A stretch of DNA of 64,000 nucleotides from Actinoplanes aureus (GCF_015704865.1 NZ_JADQTO010000016.1:151168-215167); one strand, 5' to 3'. Positions 1 to 8,958 are shown, counted from the stretch's first letter. A program made the numbers and translations. The notes: a model not told the origin generated them from the sequence alone.

Positions 1-1254
1 GTGCGAACCCAGCGTCCAGCCCTTGATGGTCTTGGCGAGGATCACGGTCGGCTGGCCGGTGTGCTCGGTCGCCGCCTTGTACGCCGCGTAGAGCTTGCGG
101 TAGTCGTGACCGCCGCGCTTGAGGTTCCAGATCTCGTCGTCGCTGAAGCTGTCGACGAGCTTGCGGGTCCGCGGGTCCCGGCCGAAGAAGTGCTCCCGCA
201 CGTACGCCCCGGACTCACCCTTGTACGTCTGGTAGTCGCCGTCCGGCGTGACGTTCATCAGGTTGACCAGCGCGCCGTCGGTGTCCGCGGCGAGCAGCGG
301 GTCCCACTCGCGGCCCCAGACCACCTTGATGACGTTCCACCCGGCGCCGCGGAAGAAGGCCTCCAGCTCCTGGATGATCTTGCCGTTGCCGCGGACCGGG
401 CCGTCCAGGCGCTGCAGGTTGCAGTTGATGACGAAGGTGAGGTTGTCCAGCTCCTCGCGGGCGGCCAGGCCGATCGCGCCGAGCGACTCGACCTCGTCCA
501 TCTCGCCGTCGCCGAGGAACGCCCAGACGTGCTGCTGGCTGGTGTCCTTGATGCCGCGGTTGTGCAGGTACCGGTTGTACCGCGCTTGATAGATCGCGTT
601 CAGCGGGCCGAGGCCCATGCTGACCGTCGGGAACTCCCAGAAGTTCGGCATGAGACGCGGGTGCGGGTAGGACGGCAGGCCGCCACTGGACCCGTCGGGT
701 AGGCGGTGCGACAGCTCCTGCCGGAAGCCGTCCAGCTGGTCGGTGCTGAGGCGGCCCTCCAGGTACGCCCGGGCGTACATGCCCGGGGAGGCGTGCCCCT
801 GGAAGAAGATGTGGTCGCCGCCGCCCGGGTGGTCCTTGCCGCGGAAGAAGTGGTTCATGCCGACCTCGTAGAGGCTGGCCGACGACGCGTACGTCGAGAT
901 GTGACCGCCGACGCCGATCTCCGGGCGCTGCGCCCGGTGCACCAGCATCGCCGCGTTCCACCGGATGTACGCCCGGATCCGCCGCTCGACGAACTCGTCA
1001 CCCGGGAACCACGGCTCCCGCTCCGGCGGAATCGTGTTGATGTAGTCCGTGGACGTCAGTGGCGGAACGCCGACCTGTCGCTCCCGGGCCCGCTCCAGCA
1101 GGCGCAACATCACATAACGGGCTCTTTTGGCGCCTCGTTCGTCGATGACTCCGTTGAGCGACTCGACCCACTCGTTGGTTTCCTCGGGGTCGATGTCGGG
1201 AAGCTGGCTCGGCAGGCCATCGCTGATCACCGGGCGCTTGCGCTCCGTGGCCAC
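1..1254 (-). CDS. aceE: Pyruvate dehydrogenase E1 component, homodimeric type (3' end cut by window edge)
   Basis: This is the first 418 codons of the thiamine-diphosphate E1 subunit that decarboxylates pyruvate and passes the acetyl group to E2. The N-terminus MATERKRPVISDG is followed by the family's conserved stretches, including GGHISTYASSASLYEVG, FFQGHASPGMYAR and FLGDGEMDEVES (the ThDP GDG site), and the stretch ending at the window edge reads KTIKGWTLGSH. Family members are near 900 residues, so about half is present. The GTG start at 1254 has an AGAGGA ribosome site about 8 bases upstream. The identification is very secure. Confidence 0.97.
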   Translation of the reverse strand, partial: MATERKRPVISDGLPSQLPDIDPEETNEWVESLNGVIDERGAKRARYVMLRLLERARERQVGVPPLTSTDYINTIPPEREPWFPGDEFVERRIRAYIRWNAAMLVHRAQRPEIGVGGHISTYASSASLYEVGMNHFFRGKDHPGGGDHIFFQGHASPGMYARAYLEGRLSTDQLDGFRQELSHRLPDGSSGGLPSYPHPRLMPNFWEFPTVSMGLGPLNAIYQARYNRYLHNRGIKDTSQQHVWAFLGDGEMDEVESLGAIGLAAREELDNLTFVINCNLQRLDGPVRGNGKIIQELEAFFRGAGWNVIKVVWGREWDPLLAADTDGALVNLMNVTPDGDYQTYKGESGAYVREHFFGRDPRTRKLVDSFSDDEIWNLKRGGHDYRKLYAAYKAATEHTGQPTVILAKTIKGWTLGSH

Positions 1255-1425
1255 AGGCAATCCTCTTGGTGTGAGTGTCGGACAACCGGGCGACCCTAGG
1301 TGGCGAATCGCTCGGAACAGGCTTCCATCCTGCCCCCTCACGGTGTGCGTCGTCACGTCTACCGGGTGTCTCAGCGACGCGCGACACACGTACTGACCAG
1401 TAACTTTGTGGACGCGCTCCGGTGA

Positions 1426-1830
1426 TCAGCCCGCCATGAAGGAGAAACGCACCTGTCGGGTGGGGTTGTCGCCGTTCGGATCGACCAGACATATCGATTG
1501 CCAGGTGCCGAGCGCGATCCGGCCGCCGATCACGGGCAGTGACGCGTACGGCGGGATCCAGGCCGGCAGCACGTGATCGCGGCCGTGGCCGGGTGAGCCG
1601 TGCCGGTGCCGCCACTTGTCCACGGCCGGCAACAGGTCATCGATCGCGGTCAGCAGGTCGTCGTCCGAGCCGGCTCCGGTCTCGATGATCGCCAGGCCGG
1701 CTGTCGCGTGCGGAACGAAGATGTGCAGCAGCCCGTCTCTCTCGGACTCGACGAACTGCTCGGCCTCTCGGGTGATGTCGCGGACCACGGGGGAACCGCC
1801 GGTCCGTACGGTGATCACTTCAGTGCGCAT
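1426..1830 (-). CDS. YjbQ/UPF0047 family protein
   Basis: The product is 134 residues and matches the YjbQ (UPF0047) family in length and in its signature: FVPHATAGLAIIE near the middle, then HRHGSPGHGRDHVLPAW and GTWQSICLVDPNG. Family members have weak secondary thiamine-phosphate synthase activity in vitro, and the true role is unsettled. The conserved His and Glu residues of the signature are intact. Two in-frame ATGs lie close together (1839 and 1830), and I chose 1830 because it gives the family length. It reads on the same strand as aceE, about 170 bases upstream of it. Confidence 0.8.
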   Translation of the reverse strand: MRTEVITVRTGGSPVVRDITREAEQFVESERDGLLHIFVPHATAGLAIIETGAGSDDDLLTAIDDLLPAVDKWRHRHGSPGHGRDHVLPAWIPPYASLPVIGGRIALGTWQSICLVDPNGDNPTRQVRFSFMAG

Positions 1831-2076
1831 GGTTCTCATGTATATAGATCGAGCAGCAGGAACAACCCGGCGGTCCCGGCCAGCCAGCACAGGCAGAGCG
1901 CCAGCCGGGCGGCGGCGCACCTCATGATCATGTCCTGAGTACACCACCGGGTCACCCACCCGCGCCGGTAGATCGGTCTTCTTCGCAACCAGGCTTGATG
2001 TGCTTCATCTGCGCGGATGCACAACTCGAGCAAGGTCGCGAACAAGCCTCGGTGGCAGGGTTCGCGCCGGTCGGCG

Positions 2077-4287
2077 ATGCTGAATCGCGTGACCACCCCG
2101 CAAAACCTCGACGAGCGTTTCCGCGATGCGGTCTCGGCCCTGCGACCACCCGAGTCCGGGCGTGCCCCCGGCGACCCGGTCCGCGACGGCGGCAAGCTGA
2201 CCGGCGCCCGTACCCGGGAGATCTTCGACGCCCAGCTCGCCGCCCGCCACCTCGACCTAGCCGCACGCTGGCTGCGCAGCTTCAACGAGGGCTTCCACAC
2301 CACCGCGTCGGCCGGCCACGAGGGAAACGCCGCGGTCGCCGCGGCGTTGCGCGGCGACGATCCGGCGCTGTTGCATTACCGCTCGGCGGCGTTCTATTGC
2401 GTACGCTCGGCGCAGCGCCCGGACGACGTCGGCGGCGACCCGGTACGCCGGCTCGAGGATGCCGCCGGGGACGTCCTGCGCGGTGTGGTCGCCTCGGTCC
2501 GCGACCCGATCACCGGTGGCCGCGACAAACTCTTCGGCAGCACCGAGTTGCACCTCGTCCCGGCGGTGTCCACGCCGGGTGCGCACCTGCCCCGGGCGGT
2601 CGGCCTGGCCAGCGCCCTCACTCGGGGCGGCACGACGCCCTGGCCGGAGGACGCCATCGTGATGGCCTCGTTCGGCGACGCCGGCGCGGCCGGGCCCGGT
2701 GCGTCCGCGGCCCTGCACGCGGCCGGCTGGCACGAACGCGCCGGCCTCCACCTCCCGCTGCTGCTGGTCTGCGAGGACAACGGCCCGGGCAGCGCCGACC
2801 CGGAGAACTGGACGGCGGCGGCACTGCGCGGGCGGCCGGGACTGCGGTACTCGTACGCCGACGGGTGTGACCTGGCGGCCACCTACGAGGCGGCGGTCGA
2901 CGCCGCCGAGTTCGTCCGGCGGGAACGCCGCCCGGCGCTGCTGCACCTCGCCACCGTCCGCCTGCTCGGCCAGCCGGGCGACCCGGACCCCGGCTCCGAC
3001 CTCGACCGGGACCCCCTGGTCGGCACCGCCCGCCTGCTCGTCGACGCCGGCCTGCTCGCCCCCGACGAGGTGATCACCCGGTACGACGAGGTCGGCTGGC
3101 AGGTCCGCAAGGCCGCCGAGGAGGTGCTCGGCGAGCCGAAACTGGTCTCGGTCGGCGAGATCGTCGCCTCCCTGGCGCCGCGCCGCCCGCTGCGCGTCGC
3201 GCACGCCGTCACGGAGGCGGCCGACCGGGCGGCCGGGCCTGGTGCGGCGGCCCGGCAACAGGCGTTCGGCGGGAACCTGCCCGAGCAGGCCGGGCCGATG
3301 ACGCTGGCGCAGACCCTCGACGCCACCCTCACCGACGCCCTGGCCGGCAACCCCGACCTGCTGGTCTTCGGTCCGGCCGCGACCCGGAGCGGGCTGCGCG
3401 GCGACCGGGTCTTCGACACCCTCCCCGACGCCACCACGATCCTCGGTCTCGCGCTCGGCGCCGGTACCGCCGGGCGGCTCCCGGTCGCCGAGCTCGCCGG
3501 TCTGTCCGACCTGCACGAGGCCGCCGCACAACTGCGCGGTGAGGCGGCGACGATGTCGTTCCTCTCCGCCGGCGCGTACCGGAATCCGATGGTGCTGCGG
3601 GTCCCGGCGTTCGCCCAGCCGTTCGGCCTCGGCGGGCACGTGGTCAACGACAACTCGGTCGCCGTCCTGCGCGACGTACCCGGACTGGTCGTCGCCGTGC
3701 CGTCCCGCCCGGAGGACGCCGCGCCGATGCTCCGGTCCTGTCTGGCCGCGGCGGAGGTGGACCGCACCGTCTGCGTCTTCCTCGAACCGGTCGCCCTCTA
3801 CCAAACGAGGGACCTCTATCAACAAGGCGACAACGAGTGGCTGGCGCCGTATCCGGCGCCGGAAACCTGGGCCGGCGGGCACGTACCGATCGGCCGGGCG
3901 CGCATCTACGGGCTGGGCACCACCCAGGATCTGACCATCGTGACGTACGGCAACGGCGTCCGGATGGCACTCCGGGTGGCCACCCAACTCGCCGCCGACG
4001 GGTACGGTTCCCGCGTGGTCGATCTACGCTGGCTCAACCCGCTCCCCGCCGCTGACCTGGTACGGGAGGCGTCCGCGACCGGTCGGGTGCTGATCGTCGA
4101 CGAGACCCGGCGCTCCGGCGGCGTCGGCGAGGGCGTACTCGCGGCTCTGGTGGATGGGGCTTTTGTCGGGTCCGTACGCCGGGTGGCCGCCGCCGACGCA
4201 CCGGTTCCGCTCGGTCCGGCTGCCCAACAGGTCCTGGTGGGAGAGGATGCCATCACACAGGGTGCCCACACACTGCTGGCACGGTAA
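2077..4287 (+). CDS. Fused alpha/beta 2-oxoacid dehydrogenase E1-like, ThDP-dependent enzyme
   Basis: This protein of about 736 residues joins an E1-alpha-like half and an E1-beta/transketolase-C half in one chain. The first half has the ThDP-binding pattern GDAG...CEDNGPG (GDG is altered to GDA). The second half has PVAELAGLSDL and a typical C-terminal lobe with VVDLRWLNPLPAADL and VLIVDETRRSGGVGE. It probably decarboxylates a branched-chain or other 2-oxoacid, but no E2/E3 genes are adjacent, so the substrate cannot be read from context. The start is uncertain: ATG 2017, ATG 2077 and GTG 2089 are all open and none has a strong ribosome site. It is divergent from the YjbQ and aceE genes. Confidence 0.75.
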   Translation: MLNRVTTPQNLDERFRDAVSALRPPESGRAPGDPVRDGGKLTGARTREIFDAQLAARHLDLAARWLRSFNEGFHTTASAGHEGNAAVAAALRGDDPALLHYRSAAFYCVRSAQRPDDVGGDPVRRLEDAAGDVLRGVVASVRDPITGGRDKLFGSTELHLVPAVSTPGAHLPRAVGLASALTRGGTTPWPEDAIVMASFGDAGAAGPGASAALHAAGWHERAGLHLPLLLVCEDNGPGSADPENWTAAALRGRPGLRYSYADGCDLAATYEAAVDAAEFVRRERRPALLHLATVRLLGQPGDPDPGSDLDRDPLVGTARLLVDAGLLAPDEVITRYDEVGWQVRKAAEEVLGEPKLVSVGEIVASLAPRRPLRVAHAVTEAADRAAGPGAAARQQAFGGNLPEQAGPMTLAQTLDATLTDALAGNPDLLVFGPAATRSGLRGDRVFDTLPDATTILGLALGAGTAGRLPVAELAGLSDLHEAAAQLRGEAATMSFLSAGAYRNPMVLRVPAFAQPFGLGGHVVNDNSVAVLRDVPGLVVAVPSRPEDAAPMLRSCLAAAEVDRTVCVFLEPVALYQTRDLYQQGDNEWLAPYPAPETWAGGHVPIGRARIYGLGTTQDLTIVTYGNGVRMALRVATQLAADGYGSRVVDLRWLNPLPAADLVREASATGRVLIVDETRRSGGVGEGVLAALVDGAFVGSVRRVAAADAPVPLGPAAQQVLVGEDAITQGAHTLLAR

Positions 4288-4291
4288 ATTG

Positions 4292-4337
4292 CCACACACT
4301 CGGTGCGCCACTTGCGCCGAGGCTCCGGAGTGTGTGG
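4292..4337 (+). promoter_or_regulatory. Inverted repeat upstream of the DUF3052 gene
   Basis: A perfect 10-bp inverted repeat, CCACACACTC at 4292-4301 and GAGTGTGTGG at 4328-4337, flanks a 26-base spacer. It starts 5 bases after the E1 gene and ends 48 bases before the DUF3052 start. It could be a rho-independent terminator without a T run, or an mRNA leader structure. Confidence 0.5.
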
Positions 4338-4385
4338 ACTACCCCCAGGTTCCGGAGCTATTTCACGGCTAGGAGGATTTGGACA

Positions 4386-4817
4386 GTGAGCGCGACCGCG
4401 GGTCAGGCCGACGGCGTACGCAGCCTGGCGGACCGGTTCGGCTTCGAGCCGAACATGGTGGTCATGGAGATGGGATACGACGACGATGTCGACGAGGACC
4501 TCCGTGACGCCCTGACCGAACGCGTCGGAGAGCTGGTCGACGAGGACACCGACGAGGTGGTCGACGCGGTGCTGCTTTGGTACCGCGACGGCGACGACGA
4601 CCTTTTCGAAATTTTGACCGACGCATTGGGCCCCCTCGCCGACAACGGTGTGGTGTGGCTGCTGACCCCCAAGGCAGGCCGGGACGGCCACGTCGAGCCG
4701 AGCGAGATCAGCGAGGCGGCGCCCACTGCCGGCCTCCAGCAGACCTCGACGGTGAACGCCGGCAAGGACTGGACAGGCGCACGCCTGGTCTCCCCCCGGG
4801 GCGCCAAGAAGAAGTAG
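4386..4817 (+). CDS. DUF3052 family protein
   Basis: This acidic 143-residue protein is an actinobacterial DUF3052 homologue: ADRFGFEPNMVVMEMGYDDD near the N-terminus, EEDLRDAL-like helices, and a C-terminal ...GARLVSPRGAKKK tail. The function is unknown. The family commonly lies between aceE and ahpE, as here. The GTG start at 4386 has a strong AGGAGG site 9 bases upstream, which excludes the longer frame beginning at 4332. There is no membrane segment or signal peptide. Confidence 0.85.
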   Translation: MSATAGQADGVRSLADRFGFEPNMVVMEMGYDDDVDEDLRDALTERVGELVDEDTDEVVDAVLLWYRDGDDDLFEILTDALGPLADNGVVWLLTPKAGRDGHVEPSEISEAAPTAGLQQTSTVNAGKDWTGARLVSPRGAKKK

Positions 4818-4868
4818 CTCACACCGCCACCTCGCCGAGGTCGGCGTCCGCGCGACTAAGCTGGGCGG

Positions 4869-5333
4869 ATGCCGATCTCTGTTGGCGTGCCGGCGCCCGA
4901 CTTCACCCTCAAGGACCAGAACAACCAAGAGGTACGCCTCGCCGACTTCCGCGGCCGCAAGGCGGTCCTGCTGGTCTTCTACCCGCTGGCGTTCAGCCGC
5001 ACCTGCCACGGCGAGCTGACCGAGGTGCAGGAAAACCTGCCGGCGTACGCGAACGACGAAGTCCAGGTGCTGACGATCAGCGTCGACTCGGTGTACGCCC
5101 ACAAGGTCTGGGCGTCACAGGAAGGCTTCGACTTCCCACTGCTCGCCGACTTCTGGCCGCACGGCGAAGTGGCCAAGGCATACGGCGTCTTCAACGAGAC
5201 CACCGGCTTCGCCAACCGCGGCACCTTCCTCGTCGACGCCACCGGAACCATCCGCCTCGCCGAGATGAACGGCCCCGGCGAAGCCCGCGATCAGCACTCC
5301 TGGCGGGCGGCGCTCGCCGCCCTCAAGCCCTGA
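4869..5333 (+). CDS. ahpE: AhpE-type peroxiredoxin
   Basis: This 154-residue thioredoxin-fold peroxidase reduces hydroperoxides. The peroxidatic motif is FYPLAFSRTCHGE, with the reactive Cys near residue 46 and the conserved Pro and Thr/Ser-type residues before it. The distal Arg expected of the family is probably in the NRGTFLVD segment. The protein resembles M. tuberculosis AhpE, whose gene also follows a DUF3052 gene downstream of aceE. The ATG lies 51 bases after the DUF3052 stop, so the two may share a transcript. Confidence 0.88.
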   Translation: MPISVGVPAPDFTLKDQNNQEVRLADFRGRKAVLLVFYPLAFSRTCHGELTEVQENLPAYANDEVQVLTISVDSVYAHKVWASQEGFDFPLLADFWPHGEVAKAYGVFNETTGFANRGTFLVDATGTIRLAEMNGPGEARDQHSWRAALAALKP

Positions 5334-5375
5334 TCCGCGACAAGGTACGATGACCACTCCGGCTGAAGCCGAGCC

Positions 5376-5447
5376 GGGCGCGTAGCTCAGTGGGAGAGCA
5401 CTCGCCTTACAAGCGAGGGGTCGCAGGTTCGAAACCTGCCGCGCCCA
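5376..5447 (+). tRNA. tRNA-Val (anticodon UAC)
   Basis: The cloverleaf folds from sequence. The acceptor pairs GGGCGCG with CGCGCCC. The anticodon stem pairs CTCGC with GCGAG around the loop CTTACAA (anticodon TAC at 5408-5410), and the T arm is GCAGG-TTCGAAA-CCTGC. The discriminator base is A, and CCA is not encoded. Confidence 0.95.
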
Positions 5448-5904
5448 CGAGAGTTGCGAGGCGCCTGTCCACGGGAGAGTGCGGACCAGGGCTCTCGCGT
5501 GATGCCTGCTCCGGGGGCCGAGTCCCGGAAGCCCCACGGTGCGGCTTGCTGCCGGGTCCTGACGGCGTGATCTTGGATTAGTGCGTTCGTCTCGGTTGTG
5601 GTCGGCGCCCCCGAGAACAGAAGCATGGTCGCTGCCGTATGGCGAGCACCTCGGCAGACGGTAGGGCGATGAAGGAAGGCGCCCGCGGCTGACCGGAGTG
5701 GTCTGGGCGGCGCGGCCAAGCTGTCGCGCCGGGCTGCAGCGCGAGTCGCGGTCGTCGGATGCCGGGGCGGCGGCGCGCATGCTGTCCGGGCCGCTTCTGT
5801 GACGGGCAAACGCGCTGACCTTTGTGGATCGAACCGATGCTGCGCCGGGTCTGTACCTCCGCCTCCGACTACGTCGTTGGATCGAGACTCCGTCACTACA
5901 GTTA
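5448..5904. other. Intergenic stretch after tRNA-Val with no supported gene
   Basis: About 450 bases without a convincing reading frame, RNA or repeat. Long minus-strand frames cross it and the tRNA, but they encode the tRNA-antisense artefact described under rejected items. I found no copy of the tRNA 3' end that would mark an integrated island. Confidence 0.5.
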
Positions 5905-5936
5905 CATAAAAACTTGTGTTCACTAATGTTTTTGTG
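5905..5936 (+). promoter_or_regulatory. AT-rich palindrome, probable operator of the DJ-1/TetR operon
   Basis: Arms CATAAAAAC (5905-5913) and GTTTTTGTG (5928-5936) are inverted with 8 of 9 matches. A smaller GTG-TT-CAC palindrome sits near the centre. It ends 12 bases before the ATG of the first gene of an operon that encodes a TetR-family repressor, the usual position for autoregulation. Such AT-rich sequence stands out in this genome. Confidence 0.6.
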
Positions 5937-5948
5937 CATACTGCGCCT

Positions 5949-6608
5949 ATGACGAGATCAGTTCTCATGGTGCTCACCTCTCACGACATGTTCGGTACCA
6001 CCGGCCGGCCTACCGGGTTCTGGCTGGAAGAACTGGTGGTTCCCCTGCGCGCCTTCCGGGATGCTGGGCTGGCAGTCGACCTCGCCTCGGTGCGCGGTGG
6101 GCGGCCGCCGGTCGATCCGACCAGCACCGTCGACACCGCCATCGACCCCGATCTCGACGCTCTGCTCACCAATACCGCGCCGCTGGCATCCGTTGATCCT
6201 GCCGGCTACGACGCGGTGTTCCTGGTCGGCGGACACGGCACCATGTGGGACTTCCCCGACGACGAGCCCCTTGCCCGGATCGTCGGCGCAATCGGCCGTA
6301 CCGGTGTCGTCGCTGCTGTCTGCCATGGCGCCGCCGGGCTGCTCGGCGCGACCACACCGACCGGGGATCCCCTCGTGGCGGGGCGGACCGTGACAGGGTT
6401 CAGTGACGCCGAGGAGGCGCTGGCCGGCGCGACCGCCGCACTGCCCTTCTCGTTGGAGCAGCGACTCAAGACGATCGGCGCCGTGGTCGAGGTCGGCGAG
6501 CCGTTCACGCCGACGGTGTGCCGCGACGGCCGCCTACTCACCGGCCAGAACCCGGCCTCGTCGGCCGGCGTCGCCGCCGCTGTCATCGACGCTCTCGCGC
6601 TGCCGTGA
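5949..6608 (+). CDS. DJ-1/PfpI family protein (type 1 glutamine amidotransferase-like)
   Basis: This 219-residue protein has the DJ-1/PfpI fold. The nucleophile elbow is AVCHGAAGLL (Cys followed by His), and the acidic residue region is FLVGGHGTMWDFPDD. It resembles the Hsp31/YajL-type branch that acts on glyoxals or glycated amino acids, but the exact substrate is unknown. It is the first gene of a three-gene operon with a TetR regulator and a TfoX-N protein, joined by 4-base overlaps. The ATG at 5949 follows the palindromic operator. A slightly longer frame from 5916 would run through that operator and is less likely. Confidence 0.82.
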   Translation: MTRSVLMVLTSHDMFGTTGRPTGFWLEELVVPLRAFRDAGLAVDLASVRGGRPPVDPTSTVDTAIDPDLDALLTNTAPLASVDPAGYDAVFLVGGHGTMWDFPDDEPLARIVGAIGRTGVVAAVCHGAAGLLGATTPTGDPLVAGRTVTGFSDAEEALAGATAALPFSLEQRLKTIGAVVEVGEPFTPTVCRDGRLLTGQNPASSAGVAAAVIDALALP

Positions 6609-7234
6609 CCTCACCCGCCGACCGGTTCGCGGCCCTGCCGCTGCGCGAACGTAAACGGGCCCGACTACGCGTAGGGCTGTGGCAGGCCCTGCGCGAACGC
6701 GTCGAACACATTCCGTTCGCCGACATCCCGGTGCGGGAACTCGCGTCGGCAGCCGAGGTGTCCGAGCCGACCTTCTTCTCGCACTTCGGGTCCAAGACCG
6801 AGCTGCTCGCCTACCACATCTGCATGTGGCGCATCGGCACCGTCCTCGCCATCGACGGGGCGTCGCAAGGCGCCGACTTCATCCGACAGTTCTTCGACGA
6901 GACGGCCCGATCCATCGTCGCCGGCCCCCGCATGTGGTTCGAGATCACCGCCGAGGTAGCCCGCGGCGGCGGTGTCTGCGCCGTGTTGGACATCAGCGCC
7001 GCCGAACGGCTGCTCGCCTTCGACGACCTGCGTGCCCTCGACATCGCGCTTACCCCGCAGGCCGACCTGTTCCGCCGCCACCTGGCGCCATCGCCCGACC
7101 CCGAGGCGGCCGTGACCGGCCTGCTCGCCGGCTTCTACGGCGTACCGCTCGCCCTCGGCGCCGACCGGCTCGATGAGCTGCGCGACGCATACCGCGCACA
7201 CGTTGACCGGTACACCACGGCAGCCGTCAGGTGA
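6605..7234 (+). CDS. TetR/AcrR-family transcriptional regulator
   Basis: This 209-residue repressor has an N-terminal helix-turn-helix, VRELASAAEVSEPTFFSHFGSKTELLAYH (residues about 40-70, the usual TetR pattern with FFSHFGSK). A helical ligand-binding domain follows. Its GTG start overlaps the stop of the DJ-1 gene (GTGA at 6605-6608), so the two are translationally coupled. It presumably represses its own operon through the palindrome at 5905-5936 and responds to a small molecule handled by the neighbouring enzymes. Confidence 0.85.
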   Translation: MTSPADRFAALPLRERKRARLRVGLWQALRERVEHIPFADIPVRELASAAEVSEPTFFSHFGSKTELLAYHICMWRIGTVLAIDGASQGADFIRQFFDETARSIVAGPRMWFEITAEVARGGGVCAVLDISAAERLLAFDDLRALDIALTPQADLFRRHLAPSPDPEAAVTGLLAGFYGVPLALGADRLDELRDAYRAHVDRYTTAAVR

Positions 7235-7578
7235 CCGGCTCCCGCGCCATAGCCGAACACGTCCTCGACCTCCTCGGGCCCTCCTCGGGCGTCGACGTCG
7301 CCCCCTTCTTCGGCGGCTGGTCGCTACGGCGCGATGGAGAACAGATCGGCATCGTCATGGACACCGCCTATGCCAAGGTCGACCTCGCGCACCGCGACAC
7401 CTGGCACGCCACCGGCTCGACCCCGTTCCGATACACCGCCCGCGGCCGCACGGTCACCGTCGAGGTGTACTGGAGCGTCCCGGCCGGCGCCCTCGACGAC
7501 CCGGACCTGCTCCGCGACGTACTCCTCGGAACAGACCGCGACTCCTCAATGCCGCCGGATCGAGCTCTCGGAGCGTGA
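7231..7578 (+). CDS. TfoX N-terminal domain family protein
   Basis: This 115-residue protein resembles the TfoX N-terminal domain: FFGGWSLRRDGEQIGIVMDTAYAKVD, then a beta-rich stretch and a short helix. The domain is found alone in many actinobacteria and has no defined biochemical role there; the competence function of Haemophilus TfoX should not be transferred. The GTG start overlaps the TetR stop by 4 bases (7231-7234), so it is the third gene of the operon. Confidence 0.75.
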   Translation: MTGSRAIAEHVLDLLGPSSGVDVAPFFGGWSLRRDGEQIGIVMDTAYAKVDLAHRDTWHATGSTPFRYTARGRTVTVEVYWSVPAGALDDPDLLRDVLLGTDRDSSMPPDRALGA

Positions 7579-7867
7579 GTGGCAACCTGCGGGTGCGGGC
7601 CGCGGCAGCCGTCCTCGAGTCCGCCCACGCCGCCGAGCTCACCTCTGTTTGACCGGTGGACCGACCTGGAACCCGGCTACAGCACCGCGTCGCCCAGGCC
7701 CCTGCGGCAGCCTGCACGTCGTGCGGACGACCGTGGTCAGCAGTGCAGACGACCTCGAAACCTCACAGCCGGGCGTCACGTTCACGCCAGCAGTCTCTCC
7801 GAAAGCCCCGGGGCGGCTCTGGTCGGCCCGTGGCCGCGGGCCGGGATGGCCGGCCCGCGGCGTGCGG

Positions 7868-8353
7868 TCAGGCGTGGCCGGTGGGGTTGGGGGTGGGCCA
7901 GCGACCGGTGGGTGGGAGCTCGCCCAAGTGCTCCAGGCGGGCTCGGATGGCTCCGGGGGTGCGGCCGAATTCGGTGGCCAGGGCGGTGGGGTTGGTGCCG
8001 GCGCGGAAGCGGGTGAGGAGTTGGGCGTCGTCGTCGGGGGTCCAGCGGGCGCCTCGGTTGGGCGGGCGGTTGCGGCGCTCCGGGGGCGGCGGGACGCGGG
8101 CCGTGGGTGGGCGGGTCATCGCGATCAGGCCGGACAGGGTGGACGTGAGCACGTCGGTGAGGCTGGGCAGGTCGGCCGGGGCGATGCCGCCGCTTATTTC
8201 GCTCACCACGCGGCCGTCGCCGTCGCTGCTCACGATGCATAGATCGAGCCGGTGATCGTCGGTGGGGAAGACGGTGACCTGATACTCCGTCTCGCCGAGC
8301 AGGAGGCGGCGGTCGAGGGTGATCGGGGCGGTCTGGAGTGTCGTGTCGTTCAT
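7868..8353 (-). CDS. Unassigned protein with a C-terminal Myb/SANT-like helix-turn-helix segment
   Basis: The product is 161 residues. Residues 1-80 form a mixed alpha/beta domain (LLGETEYQVTVFPTDDHRLDLCIV). After a Pro/Arg-rich linker, residues about 100-145 read RGARWTPDDDAQLLTRF...LATEFGRTPGAIRARL, a trihelical DNA-binding pattern like SANT/Myb or a sigma-4-like HTH. I do not recognise a named family. It stands alone on the minus strand and the start ATG at 8353 has only a weak ribosome site. A DNA-binding role is inferred from the C-terminal segment. Confidence 0.65.
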   Translation of the reverse strand: MNDTTLQTAPITLDRRLLLGETEYQVTVFPTDDHRLDLCIVSSDGDGRVVSEISGGIAPADLPSLTDVLTSTLSGLIAMTRPPTARVPPPPERRNRPPNRGARWTPDDDAQLLTRFRAGTNPTALATEFGRTPGAIRARLEHLGELPPTGRWPTPNPTGHA

Positions 8354-8391
8354 AGGGTGAACCTAGGGCTACCCTCTGACAGTTTCCCGGG

Positions 8392-8958
8392 TCAGCGGAA
8401 CCAGCGTCGGCGCCGGGTTGCGGTGAGCCGGGCCAGCCAGTCGCGGTAGTGGCCGGCGAACGGTTCGAGGTCGCGCGCCAGGGCTTCGTGCAGCTCCGCG
8501 GCGGCGCTGGTTGCCCGGGTCACCACGTCGTCGGGGTAACCGAACCGGTGGCGGTGACTCTCGAACTCGTCCTCGTCGTCGATCACCACCCGGCGGTCGG
8601 CGCGGAACCGGATCAGGTCGATGTCCAGGTCGATCACGGTGAACCGGCCGGGAGCGGTACGCCGGGCCGGGGTGGCCACGTCGCAATAGACGTCCGTGCG
8701 GCTCGGCTCGGCCAGGAACATCGCCATCCACCAGCCGTCTCGCGGGAGCAGGCGGACCGAGTCCTCGCGGGTCAGCTCGACCCGGCGCCATCCGTAGCTG
8801 TAGCGGACGACCGATCCGCGCGGCGTTCCGATCCAGGTGCCGAACTCGTCGGTGCCCAGCAGCCGGCCGGTGACCCGGCGGTGCGGCCGTCCGTCGTACT
8901 TGCGCAACTCGAGCTCGACGGGGTCCACGGCAGGACAGGTTAGCCGCCGGATCTCCAT
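8392..8958 (-). CDS. DUF402 domain protein (FomD-like)
   Basis: This 188-residue protein belongs to the DUF402/FomD-like family of nucleotide phosphoesterases: WRRVELTREDSVRLLPRDGWWMAMF, then VYCDVATPARR and FTVIDLDIDLIRF with VVIDDEDEF. The acidic DLDIDL and DDEDEF clusters fit the metal site of the family. The C-terminal helices (YPDDVVTRATSAAAELHEAL) are also typical. The ATG at 8958 was chosen because homology begins there; further upstream the frame only mirrors the divergent barstar-like gene. The precise substrate is unknown. Confidence 0.75.
   Translation of the reverse strand: MEIRRLTCPAVDPVELELRKYDGRPHRRVTGRLLGTDEFGTWIGTPRGSVVRYSYGWRRVELTREDSVRLLPRDGWWMAMFLAEPSRTDVYCDVATPARRTAPGRFTVIDLDIDLIRFRADRRVVIDDEDEFESHRHRFGYPDDVVTRATSAAAELHEALARDLEPFAGHYRDWLARLTATRRRRWFR

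Noticed and set aside
2257..3987. Minus-strand 576-codon frame over the E1 gene
   Set aside because: The plus-strand frame has clear ThDP enzyme motifs along its length and the opposite frame does not.
5448..5904. Genomic island integrated at tRNA-Val
   Set aside because: I could find no direct repeat of the tRNA 3' end and no integrase gene in the window.
5387..5977. Minus-strand frames containing GRFRTCDPSLVRR-type sequence
   Set aside because: This is the well-known protein artefact of the antisense of a tRNA gene; it lies directly over tRNA-Val.
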